Source of the DNA: Vulcanimicrobiota bacterium
GTDB lineage: Bacteria; Vulcanimicrobiota; Vulcanimicrobiia; Vulcanimicrobiales; Vulcanimicrobiaceae
Assembly (NCBI GenBank): GCA_019233165.1
Contig: JAFAMS010000095.1
Location: 1-15,813, forward strand
Direction of reading: 5' to 3'
DNA: 15,813 nucleotides
Shown: positions 1 through 7,062 of the stretch, in pieces
Layout of the letters: every line of letters starts with the position of its first letter
How positions within the stretch are numbered: position 1 is the stretch's first letter
Position numbers and translations under genes: made by a program
The notes under the pieces: generated by a model
The model's input: only the letters and a program-made list of their open reading frames with translations
What the model was told of the DNA's origin: nothing
Databases searched by the model: none

Positions 1-723
1 GAGCTTGACCTGGTAAGCTCGTTCGAGTATCTCCGTACCCAAAATTTCGCGCGGGCGGCCGAACGCCAGCGTCGTTCCCTCACCCAACACGGCGACGCGG
101 TCGGCATATTCGATGACTTCCTCGAGCGCGTGCAAGACGACGACGACGGCTTGACCGCGGCGCGCGACCCTGCGTAAAAGCTCGAGCACCTCGATCGCGT
201 AGCGGATGTCGAGATGGCTCGTCGGCTCGTCGAGAAGGAGGAGCGGCGTCTCTTGTGCGAGCGCGAGCGCGATCCACGCGCGTTGCCGCTCGCCGCTCGA
301 GAGCGAGGCCATCGCGCGCGCCCCGGCCCAATCGAGCTCGACGTCGGAGAGCGCGTTATCGATCGCGGCCTCGTCGGCGCGCGATTCGTGCCAGTCCCAC
401 CACGGGTGGTGCGCGTAGCGCCCCGCCGCGACCGCATCGCGCACGGTCGTCCCTTCGAGCAAGGCATCGTCGCCGGTTACCAGCGCGATCCGGCGCGCGC
501 GTTCGCGCGGCGCAAGGCCTACGAGCGAACTCCCGTCGACCTCGATTCCACCGGTCGACGGATGCAAGCCGGCGATCGCGCGCAAGAGCGTCGTTTTCCC
601 CGCACCGTTGGCGCCGACGATCGCGACGAGCTCGCCGCTCTGCGCTTCGAAATCGATGCGGCGCAAGAGCTGACGTCCGCCGATATCGACCGCGACGTTA
701 TCCAGCGACAACGCGGCGCTCAT
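1..723 (-). CDS. btuD: Cobalamin ABC transporter ATP-binding protein BtuD (3' end cut by window edge)
   Basis: ATPase subunit that would power the BtuC permease at the inner face of the cytoplasmic membrane. The 241 codons present start with ATG at 723 and run open to base 1, so only the C-terminal end is missing; FecE/BtuD-type ATPases are usually about 250-270 residues. Visible motifs are Walker A GANGAGKTT (residues 37-45), signature LSSGERQR (141-148), Walker B LLLLDEP (161-167), D-loop SHLD (169-172) and the switch histidine H198. The Q-loop is odd: the family usually has a glutamine about 40 residues after Walker A (LPQ-type), but here the matching site reads LVTGD (81-85), with glycine. 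The start overlaps the btuC stop as ATGA, so translation is probably coupled and under the upstream cobalamin riboswitch. B12 rather than siderophore specificity is inferred from the riboswitch, CobU and BtuF context. Confidence 0.9.
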   Translation of the reverse strand, partial: MSAALSLDNVAVDIGGRQLLRRIDFEAQSGELVAIVGANGAGKTTLLRAIAGLHPSTGGIEVDGSSLVGLAPRERARRIALVTGDDALLEGTTVRDAVAAGRYAHHPWWDWHESRADEAAIDNALSDVELDWAGARAMASLSSGERQRAWIALALAQETPLLLLDEPTSHLDIRYAIEVLELLRRVARRGQAVVVVLHALEEVIEYADRVAVLGEGTTLAFGRPREILGTEILERAYQVKL

Positions 724-1727
724 TCGCGAACCGTCCGCGGGCCGCGCAAATAGAGCAGCATGAAGACCGGGACGCCGACGAACGCGAGCAAGACTCCGAG
801 AGGCGCCTCGGCGGGAGCGAACAGCGTTCGGCTCGCGGTATCGGCGAGGATCACGAACGCGGCGCCGAGCGACGCGGCCGCGGGGAGTGCACCCGCCGGA
901 TGAACGCCCGAAAGCTTGCGCGCCACGTGCGGAACGATGAGCCCTACGAAGCCTACGACACCGGCGAGCGCGACGGCGGCTGCGGTCAAGAGCGAAGCCG
1001 CCGCAAGGACGAGCCACTGCGTTCGTGCCACGTCGACGCCGAGTGCCGCCGCGCGAATATCGCCGAGGCGCATCACGGCGAGCGACGGGACGATCGCAAG
1101 CGCCAACGCGAGGCCCGCGGCGGCGTACGGGGCGGACCACGCGAGCTCGTTCCAACCCCGACCGCTGACCGAACCGGCGAGCCACGCCAGGATCTGCTCG
1201 CTCGCGGCGCCGCGCGTCATCCGGGTCAGCACGAGCGCAACGATCGCCGCAAAGAGCGCGCTCAGCGAGACGCCGGCGAGGATCAGCCGCTCGGCGTCGA
1301 GTCTTCCGCCGCGCCGGCCGAGGACCGCGACGACGATCGCGCTGCCGAGCCCCGCGACGAATCCGAGCGCGGGGACGAACGGCAATGCGATCCCGGCGGT
1401 GACGCCGATTGCGATCGCCGCGCCGGCTCCGGCGCTCACGCCGGTCAAATACGGATCGACCAACGGATTGCGCAACAATCCCTGTAGCAACGCACCTGCG
1501 ATTGCGAGCGAGGCGCCGACGAGCGCCGCGATGCAGGCGCGCGGGAAGCGCAACGCCCAGACGATCGTCTGCGCGTCGCCGCCGCGCTGCGGGTGCGCGA
1601 GCGCATCGGCGAGCGCCTGCGGTCCGAGCGCCGTCCCGCCGAGCGCGATCGCGACGAGCAGCGCGAGCGCCGGGATTACGACGAGGAGGAGCGCTCTAGC
1701 GATTCGAGAGATCGATGCGCAGCGCAC
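720..1727 (-). CDS. btuC: Cobalamin ABC transporter permease BtuC (FecCD family)
   Basis: Inner-membrane permease of the BtuCDF importer. Starting from GTG at 1727 it is 335 residues, the usual FecCD length, and almost wholly hydrophobic, fitting about ten membrane helices. Family landmarks are LRFPR (59-63), the stretch Q82 to Y93 (QGLLRNPLVDPY) and GFVGLIVPHVAR (259-270), which lies near the ATPase-coupling region in this family. The frame is open upstream to 1859, but that part lies inside btuB. GTG at 1727 is the only plausible start just before the first helix; it overlaps the end of btuB by 32 bases and has no clear Shine-Dalgarno, so the exact start is uncertain. The stop overlaps the btuD ATG. 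Transcription probably comes from the riboswitch-controlled btuB leader. A siderophore or heme permease is possible from sequence alone; the context favours cobalamin. Confidence 0.9.
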   Translation of the reverse strand: MRCASISRIARALLLVVIPALALLVAIALGGTALGPQALADALAHPQRGGDAQTIVWALRFPRACIAALVGASLAIAGALLQGLLRNPLVDPYLTGVSAGAGAAIAIGVTAGIALPFVPALGFVAGLGSAIVVAVLGRRGGRLDAERLILAGVSLSALFAAIVALVLTRMTRGAASEQILAWLAGSVSGRGWNELAWSAPYAAAGLALALAIVPSLAVMRLGDIRAAALGVDVARTQWLVLAAASLLTAAAVALAGVVGFVGLIVPHVARKLSGVHPAGALPAAASLGAAFVILADTASRTLFAPAEAPLGVLLAFVGVPVFMLLYLRGPRTVRE

Positions 1728-3468
1728 GTCCGGGGAGCGGGTAACCCGGCACCTCGGCGTAGCGTTCTCCTCCAAGGTTGTAGCCGCGCAGCGAAACGAT
1801 CGCGTCGCGCGCGACGCGGATGCGCGCGTACGCATCGATCCGCGAATACGCGGGTGCACCGCCTCCCGGATCGCGCTCGCCGACCGACGCCGAGAGAATC
1901 CCGAGCGCGACGAGCCGGGCGGCTCGACTGACCGCCTGATATTCGATCCCGCCGTTCACGGTGAAGACGGGGCGTCGCGGAAGGCGCGTCGCGGTCGTGG
2001 TGAGATCGAGCGCTCGATAGAGATCGACGATCCCCAGCGTCGCCGAGATTCCGTGCACCGGCGGCGTTCGCGCGTCGAGCGTCAGTCCGGCAAGCGAAGC
2101 TTTTTGAATGTTGACGACGGTGGTGAAGTCGGCGGTCGGTGCGATCAGATCGACGCCGTTCATGAAGAACCAGCCCAGCGAGAGGCCGCCCAAGATCGCA
2201 TCGCTCGTCAGGCGAACGTCGCCGCCGTTCGTGCGTTCGGGACGCAGGTTGGGGTTCGAAAAGCCGGGATAGTAGAGATCGAGAATGGTCGGGGCTCTGA
2301 ACCCGGTCGCGTAATTCGCACGGAGCGTCAGATCGCCGGTCAATCGCGCGACCGTCCCCAGCGAAGGCGCGAGCGAACCGCCGTAGCCGCCGTCGCGTTC
2401 CGCGCGAACCCCGGCATAGAAGCGCGCGTTCCCCGCAAGATACGAATCCTGCGCGTAGATGGCGGTTTGCGCAAACCCTTTCGTCGGCGGATTCCCGTCG
2501 CCGGCATCGATCCGGGCCGAGCCGCGGGCGGCATCGATCCCGGCGACGAACCGGTTGCGCTCGCTGCGTAATTCTTGCCGCATGCTGGCTTGCAGCCGTC
2601 CCTCGACGTTCACGACGTAACAGCTGCATCCGTTCGGATCGTCCGGATTTGAGGAGAAGAGCAGCTGCGAGCGCGTGCCGGAGAGCTCGAGTGAGGTCGT
2701 CGCGTGCGCGCTCGCGCGCTGAAGCCGGAAGAACGCTTGCGCGTCGAGCGTGTTCTGCCGGCTCGTCAACGACTCGAAGTCGACCGGACCCGGGACGCCG
2801 ACCGCTTGCGTGCGCAATCCGGCGTTCGCATAAGCGTCGAAGACGCCTAAGCGGAAGGGAACGCGGAGCGTCCCGCTCGTCGCCTGCATGTCGGAATTGG
2901 GTCGATACGCGTTTGTTGCGAGATGGCGTTCGAACGAGAGGTTCCGCCCCTCGAAGGCGACGTCGCGTTCGCCGAGCGAGCCGCCGCCGAGCATCAACCT
3001 CGGAGACTCGCCCGGTTGCGGCGCGGTGAGCAAGTTGATCACGCCGCCGATCGCACCGGTCCCATACAGCGTCGCTCCGCTTCCTTCGACGATCTCGATC
3101 CGTTCGAGTCCCGCGGTCGGCATGATCCCGAGATCGATCGTCCCCGTTTGCGCGCCGCCGATCGGACGGCCGTCGAGCAACACGAGGACTTGGCTCGGTC
3201 CCGCGCCGCGAAGATAGACGTCGACGAGCGCGCCGGAAGGTCCGTAACGCGAAAGCGAGACGCCGGGGACTTGCGCGATGGCGTCGGCAACGCTCAACGA
3301 GCCGCGGCGAACCATCTCGTCTTTGGTGACGACGAACGTCGTTCTGGCCGCTGCACGGAGCGGTTCTTCCTGACGATCGCTGGTGGTGACGCGCCCGATC
3401 TCGGACGGCGTCGGACTCGGCGTCGGCGTTGCCGCGACGGCAGCTGCCAGGACCAGCGTAGCGAGCAT
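1696..3468 (-). CDS. btuB: TonB-dependent outer-membrane cobalamin receptor BtuB
   Basis: Outer-membrane receptor that would take up cobalamins using energy passed by TonB. It has 590 residues, close to the 594-residue mature E. coli protein. Residues 1-13 form a hydrophobic signal segment, followed by a Thr/Pro/Ser stretch (14-22). IGRVTTS (24-30) is a possible TonB box. The plug domain is clear: VLLDGRPI (97-104), ERIEIVEG (122-129) and LYGTGAIGGVINLL (134-147). The rest has the alternating pattern of a beta-barrel, with TGFRAP and LRPERT-type motifs typical of the C-terminal half of such receptors. The start is ATG at 3468, preceded by AGGTAGGAAG. It is the first gene after a cobalamin riboswitch on the same strand, which is the main reason for calling B12 as substrate. 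The last residues (ALRIDLSNR) lack the terminal aromatic residue common in outer-membrane barrels. Confidence 0.92.
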   Translation of the reverse strand: MLATLVLAAAVAATPTPSPTPSEIGRVTTSDRQEEPLRAAARTTFVVTKDEMVRRGSLSVADAIAQVPGVSLSRYGPSGALVDVYLRGAGPSQVLVLLDGRPIGGAQTGTIDLGIMPTAGLERIEIVEGSGATLYGTGAIGGVINLLTAPQPGESPRLMLGGGSLGERDVAFEGRNLSFERHLATNAYRPNSDMQATSGTLRVPFRLGVFDAYANAGLRTQAVGVPGPVDFESLTSRQNTLDAQAFFRLQRASAHATTSLELSGTRSQLLFSSNPDDPNGCSCYVVNVEGRLQASMRQELRSERNRFVAGIDAARGSARIDAGDGNPPTKGFAQTAIYAQDSYLAGNARFYAGVRAERDGGYGGSLAPSLGTVARLTGDLTLRANYATGFRAPTILDLYYPGFSNPNLRPERTNGGDVRLTSDAILGGLSLGWFFMNGVDLIAPTADFTTVVNIQKASLAGLTLDARTPPVHGISATLGIVDLYRALDLTTTATRLPRRPVFTVNGGIEYQAVSRAARLVALGILSASVGERDPGGGAPAYSRIDAYARIRVARDAIVSLRGYNLGGERYAEVPGYPLPGRALRIDLSNR

Positions 3469-3497
3469 TTCTTCCTACCTTTACGCGAGGTGGTAGA
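3469..3497 (-). promoter_or_regulatory. Ribosome binding site of btuB inside a possible sequestering hairpin
   Basis: On the minus strand the bases before the btuB ATG read AGGTAGGAAGAA, with the AGGA core at 3476-3473. The GGTAG at 3479-3475 can pair with CTACC at 3496-3492, and an alternative ACCT/AGGT stem (3491-3488 with 3480-3477) leaves a 7-base loop. Either stem would cover part of the ribosome binding site. It sits directly after the riboswitch P1 stem, and no U-rich terminator follows, so control at translation is the simpler reading. This is an inference from pairing by eye; stability was not computed. Confidence 0.45.
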
Positions 3498-3505
3498 GAC
3501 GTGCG

Positions 3506-3639
3506 GCTCGCTTTGGTATCCTGACTCGCGGATCGTTGCCCGATGCCGGCGCCTTCCCGGTTTCCCAGTGGCGAATCGGCGGCTTCCCGCTCACAGTGGC
3601 GCGACCGTCCCGGATTCTCACCGGGTTCCCGTCGCGAGC
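3506..3639 (-). ncRNA. Cobalamin riboswitch upstream of btuB
   Basis: On the minus strand the conserved core of the B12 aptamer is readable in order: GGGAACCCGGTGAGAATCC, then GCCACTGTGA, then CCACTGGG, CCGGGAAGGC and finally the B12 box GAGTCAGGATACC (3527-3515). A closing P1 stem is visible, GCTCGC (3639-3634) pairing with GCGAGC (3511-3506), which sets the ends given here. This class (RF00174 type) binds adenosyl- or methylcobalamin and lowers expression of B12 transport and synthesis genes. Its 3' end lies 37 bases before the btuB ATG, on the same strand as btuB, btuC and btuD. It is antisense to the leader of cobU, so it does not lie on the cobU transcript. Confidence 0.93.
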
Positions 3640-3683
3640 GCTTAGAGGGTCCGCGTTCCGTCCCCCGCACATCAGTTCCTGGG

Positions 3684-4253
3684 ATGCTAACGTTCATCAC
3701 CGGACCGGTCCGCTCGGGAAAGAGCACGCTCGCCGAACGCTTCGCGCACGAAGCGAAGCGTCCGGTGATCTATTGCGCGACCGCAGCCCGCGACGACGCC
3801 GATCCCGAATGGATCGTGCGGATCGAGCGGCATCGCGCGCAGCGACCCGGCGAATGGACCCTCCTCGAGACCGCCGGCCCGCACGGCATCGATTTGATCG
3901 AGACGATCTGCAAGGTCGAACCGGACCGCGTCGTGATGATCGAGTCGCTCGGCACGTGGGTCGCGGACCTGCTCGGCCGGCGCGCAGAAACGCTCGGCAC
4001 GGACGTTCTCGCGCTCGCAAAAGACGTGGAAACGGAGACGACGCGATTGCTCGACGCGATCTTGGGGTGCGCTGCCGAGCTGATCGTGGTGAGCGAAGAA
4101 GTCGGCTGGGGGATCGTCCCCGCATTCTCGTCCGGCCGCGTTTTCCGCGACGTGATGGGACGCGCAAACCAGCGGCTTTGCGCCGCGGCGAAGCGTGCCT
4201 ACTTGGTGATCAGCGGCGTCGCGTTCGATTTGAAAGCGGCGATGCCGGTTTGA
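3684..4253 (+). CDS. cobU: Adenosylcobinamide kinase / adenosylcobinamide-phosphate guanylyltransferase CobU
   Basis: Cytoplasmic bifunctional enzyme that phosphorylates adenosylcobinamide and then transfers GMP to give adenosylcobinamide-GDP, a step in B12 synthesis and cobinamide salvage. It has 189 residues, close to the family's usual 180. The N-terminal P-loop is GPVRSGKS (7-14). RIERHR (46-51) aligns with the segment holding the GMP-accepting histidine of Salmonella CobU, giving H50. ESLGTW aligns with the acidic-Leu-Thr motif, and EEVGWGIVP followed by GRVFRDVMGRANQ is the family's strongest signature. ATG at 3684 is chosen because it begins directly before the P-loop strand; the open frame back to 3543 is antisense to the riboswitch. 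The Shine-Dalgarno is weak. btuF follows after 4 bases. Presence beside the transporter suggests use of imported cobinamide. Confidence 0.95.
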   Translation: MLTFITGPVRSGKSTLAERFAHEAKRPVIYCATAARDDADPEWIVRIERHRAQRPGEWTLLETAGPHGIDLIETICKVEPDRVVMIESLGTWVADLLGRRAETLGTDVLALAKDVETETTRLLDAILGCAAELIVVSEEVGWGIVPAFSSGRVFRDVMGRANQRLCAAAKRAYLVISGVAFDLKAAMPV

Positions 4254-4257
4254 CGGC

Positions 4258-5028
4258 GTGATCGCGCTCTGCGCGCTCGCCGCCGCGCTGCGGATCGTTT
4301 CGATTATCCCATCGCTCACCGAGGATCTCTTCGCGCTCGGCGCGGGCGCGAGCGTCGTCGCGGTCTCAGAATTTTCCGACTACCCCGCTGCCGCGAAAAA
4401 ACTCCCGCGCGTCGCGACGTTCTCCACGCTCGACGCGGAGCGGATCGTGGAGCTCCATCCCGATCTGGTCGTGGGGATTCGTGCGCAGGCGCCGATCGTC
4501 GGCCCGCTCGCGCGCGCGCATCTGCGCGTCGAGCTCTTCGACGACGATACGTTCGCCGATATCTTTCGGACGCTCCGCCGCCTCGGCGCGCTCGTCGGCC
4601 GCGCACCGCAAGCTGCGGCGCTCGAGCGGCGTCTGCGGGACGAGACGGCGCGTCTGCGCCGCGACGTCGATCCCAAACGCAAACCGAGCGTTTTCGTCGT
4701 TCTGGGCGTTGCGCCGATCTTTACGGTCGGCCGGCGCTCGTACATTGCGACGCTGATCGAGCTCGCCGGCGGACGAAACGCCGCCCGAATAGATGCGGCG
4801 TACGACCGGTACACCGCCGAGGCGCTCCTCGCCGCGCAACCGGACCTCATCGTCGCCGATCCCGAGGCCGGCCTTCGCGCCGTCCTCGACCAGGAGCCGT
4901 GGCGCTCGCTGAGCGCGGTGCGCCGCCGGCACGTCGCCGACATCGAAAACCCGGGCGTCCTTCTCCGCCCGGGCCCACGTTATAATGAAGGCCTGCGCTG
5001 GCTCATCAGGGAGTTCCGTCTGCTGTAA
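4258..5028 (+). CDS. btuF: Periplasmic cobalamin-binding protein BtuF
   Basis: Substrate-binding component that would hand cobalamin to BtuC and BtuD in the periplasm. The 256 residues match the family. RIVSIIPSLTEDLFALGAG (12-30) is the typical N-terminal lobe of BtuF/FepB-type proteins, and LHPDLVVG, FTVGRRSYIATLIELAGG and QPDLIVADPE mark the conserved lobe segments. GTG at 4258 is the only usual start: an in-frame stop lies at 4231-4233 and no other start follows it. It begins 4 bases after the cobU stop, so the pair is probably one transcript. The leader is only about 11 hydrophobic residues with no basic residue before them, and there is no lipobox, so the export signal looks poor. The tail overlaps the convergent hydrolase gene by 23 bases. 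Specificity for cobalamin is inferred from context. Confidence 0.9.
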   Translation: MIALCALAAALRIVSIIPSLTEDLFALGAGASVVAVSEFSDYPAAAKKLPRVATFSTLDAERIVELHPDLVVGIRAQAPIVGPLARAHLRVELFDDDTFADIFRTLRRLGALVGRAPQAAALERRLRDETARLRRDVDPKRKPSVFVVLGVAPIFTVGRRSYIATLIELAGGRNAARIDAAYDRYTAEALLAAQPDLIVADPEAGLRAVLDQEPWRSLSAVRRRHVADIENPGVLLRPGPRYNEGLRWLIREFRLL

Positions 5029-5965
5029 CGAGATCCGGATAGAGCTTCCAGACGGTTTGGTGGTCGTGGGTGTGAGAACCCCAGAGAACGTCGATTTCGC
5101 CTTCGGGCTTCCATGCGGGATGGGGGATCGGGCTGTCGAGGAAGACCGAGCCGATGTCGAGGATGACGTGTTTGTCGTGAACGGCGTAACCGTGACCTTC
5201 GGCGACTTTGTCGGCGGCCGACGCGTCGACGACGTCGGTTGCGGCGAGTGCGGGCCAGTCTGCCATCTTACCGAGACGGCGATGGAGATTGATGATTCCC
5301 GAGAGCATCAACGCCTTGTCGTGGGTCGACGCGTAGATCGTGACGTGCGCGAACGGCTTGGGGTCTCGCGTGATCGCGCGTTTGTAGTCGGTGAGTGAGA
5401 TGTCCGGAGCGGCGAGGACCGCTTGCTGAATGACGGCTTGTCCGTCGGCTTGCGTTTTCACGATCGCCATCGCGCCGGCGACGACGCGTCCGCCCATGCT
5501 GTGCGCGAAGACATCGAGCTCGCGGTCGGGGATTCCGGCATGCAGGTCGCTGACGAGGGTCGCGAAGGAGCGCGTCTGCCGCGAGGCCATCCGCTCGTCT
5601 TGAAGGTAGTCCGCGTGCTTGCCGCGCGAGCCCCAGAATACGTAGACGACGAGAAACCGGCCACCGAGAACGGCTTGAACGTGCTCGGCGCTCTCATAGC
5701 CTGCGTCAAACCGGGTCGCGTAGCCGGGGACGAAGAGCACGATCCGGCTCGCGGAGAGTTTCAGCGTCAAATCGCGCAGCGCCGATACCGTCGAAGCCCC
5801 GTCCGAGGCGTCGCACGCGCTCGATTCGCTCGCGCCGGCCGGGCACAATACGTAGGCGGGCGAAGCGCCGGGGTGGAGGACGACCGAGACGACGGAGGCG
5901 GCGTCGGGCGCTCCGGCGGCCCACTGGAAGGAGAGCGCGACTAGTGCCACGAGCCGAATCCACAC
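5006..5965 (-). CDS. Exported alpha/beta hydrolase, DUF900-like
   Basis: Probable secreted or periplasmic alpha/beta-hydrolase; the substrate is unknown. Using GTG at 5965 it has 319 residues. Residues 1-19 look like a signal peptide (MWIRLVALVALS, then AAGA). RIVLFVPGYATRFD (74-87) matches the first core strand and oxyanion loop of DUF900-type hydrolases, although they usually have HGY rather than PGY. AHSMGG (154-159) is the nucleophile elbow, giving S156. YASTHDKAL (211-219) should hold the acid D216, and HGYAVHD (258-264) is the likely site of the catalytic histidine. The frame continues upstream to 6058 but that part is antisense to HflX and lacks a signal peptide; GTG at 5950 is an alternative. 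A GGAG lies about 13 bases before 5965. Its 5' end overlaps hflX by 22 bases. Confidence 0.8.
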   Translation of the reverse strand: MWIRLVALVALSFQWAAGAPDAASVVSVVLHPGASPAYVLCPAGASESSACDASDGASTVSALRDLTLKLSASRIVLFVPGYATRFDAGYESAEHVQAVLGGRFLVVYVFWGSRGKHADYLQDERMASRQTRSFATLVSDLHAGIPDRELDVFAHSMGGRVVAGAMAIVKTQADGQAVIQQAVLAAPDISLTDYKRAITRDPKPFAHVTIYASTHDKALMLSGIINLHRRLGKMADWPALAATDVVDASAADKVAEGHGYAVHDKHVILDIGSVFLDSPIPHPAWKPEGEIDVLWGSHTHDHQTVWKLYPDLVTADGTP

Positions 5966-7062
5966 GCGGCGCGATTCGCTCCGGCCGCACCGCGGCCTCC
6001 GCGGGGAAGGCGCTGATCGTTGCGGTCGATGTAGCGGATCGCAACGCACCGCTGGCACCGCAGCTCGAGGAGTTTGCGGCGCTCGCCAACGCCGCCGGCG
6101 CCAAGGTGGCGGGCGAGATCGTGCAGCGGCTTCCGCGCGTCGATCCCGCGACGCTCGTCGGCGCCGGCAAGGCGCGCGAGATCGCCGCGGCTGCAGAAGA
6201 CCTGGGTGCAGATACGCTCCTCGTCTTCAACGATCTGCGGCCGCGCCAGCGCATCAATTTGGAGAAGATCGTCCCGCTTCCGATCGTGGATCGGACGATG
6301 TTGATCCTCGACGTCTTCGCGCGGCACGCGCGCAGCCGCGAAGGGAAGCTGCAGGTCGAGCTCGCGCAGCTCCGCTACCGCCAGGCGAATTTGATCGGCG
6401 TCGGGACGGCGCTCTCGCGGCTCGGGGGCGGGATCGGAACGCGCGGTCCCGGTGAGACGAAGCTCGAGGTCGACCGCCGGCAAATTCAGCGCAGGATCTC
6501 GACGTTGCGCCGCGCGCTCGAAGACGTTCGCAAACAGCGCGCGAACCGACGGGCGGCGCATCGGCGCGAGCCCCTCGTCGCGCTCGTCGGTTACACGAAC
6601 GCGGGGAAGAGCTCGCTTCTCAACCGCCTCGCGGGGACCGGGAAAAACGAAGCGTTCGTCGCCGATCGGCCGTTCGCGACGCTCGATCCGACGATTCGAA
6701 AAGCCTGGCTCGGCGAGGACCTCAGCGTCCGCGTCGCCGACACCGTCGGCTTCATTACCGACCTCCCCGAGGAGCTGGTCGCAGCGTTTCGTGCGACGCT
6801 CGAAGAGCTGGAAAGCGCGACGCTCTTGGTCCACGTCATCGACGCTTCCAACAAGGATTGGCCACGGCAAGCGCGCAGCGTCGAGAGGATCTTGCACGAT
6901 TTGGGACTCGACGAGAAACCGGTGATTCGCGCCTTCAATAAAACCGATCGCGCGCTCGAAGGCCCGACGCCCGACGGCGTAACGATCAGCGCACGTACCG
7001 GCGCGGGGATCGACGCGCTTCGGCGCGCAATCGCCGTCCGCGTCGCCTCGCCCGCGGCGTGA
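5944..7062 (+). CDS. hflX: Ribosome-associated GTPase HflX
   Basis: GTPase that binds the 50S subunit and in known cases splits stalled or heat-damaged ribosomes. It has 372 residues, normal for the family. The N-terminal HflX domain has the conserved RVDPATLVGAGKAREI stretch, FNDLRPRQ and DRTMLILDVFARHA. A charged linker with the hallmark GTRGPGETKLE precedes a helical segment. The G domain shows G1 GYTNAGKSS (216-224), the threonine-rich G2 region FATLDPT, G3 DTVGF (266-270), G4 NKTD (332-335) and a G5-like SART. GTG at 5944 is the only usual start before the conserved domain. This start lies inside the oppositely oriented hydrolase gene. The stop overlaps the next gene as GTGA, so hflX and the protease are probably cotranslated. 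Confidence 0.95.
   Translation: MPRAESTRGAIRSGRTAASAGKALIVAVDVADRNAPLAPQLEEFAALANAAGAKVAGEIVQRLPRVDPATLVGAGKAREIAAAAEDLGADTLLVFNDLRPRQRINLEKIVPLPIVDRTMLILDVFARHARSREGKLQVELAQLRYRQANLIGVGTALSRLGGGIGTRGPGETKLEVDRRQIQRRISTLRRALEDVRKQRANRRAAHRREPLVALVGYTNAGKSSLLNRLAGTGKNEAFVADRPFATLDPTIRKAWLGEDLSVRVADTVGFITDLPEELVAAFRATLEELESATLLVHVIDASNKDWPRQARSVERILHDLGLDEKPVIRAFNKTDRALEGPTPDGVTISARTGAGIDALRRAIAVRVASPAA

Noticed and set aside
255..1487. A long open frame on the plus strand (410 codons) across btuC and btuD
   Set aside because: Its product is extremely Arg-rich and low in complexity, and both known transporter genes lie on the other strand with intact motifs. It is a GC-driven antisense shadow.
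3543..3683. N-terminal extension of cobU by 47 codons
   Set aside because: This stretch is antisense to the riboswitch, and CobU proteins begin right before the P-loop.
3640..3700. A TAGCAT hexamer on the minus strand near 3691-3686 as a -10 box for the riboswitch transcript
   Set aside because: No convincing -35 box is found at the right spacing; a six-base match alone does not support a call.
1676..3727. A 683-codon minus-strand frame over btuB and the riboswitch
   Set aside because: It is longer than btuB but Arg/Ser-rich, with no family motif. The btuB frame has plug motifs and a ribosome binding site.
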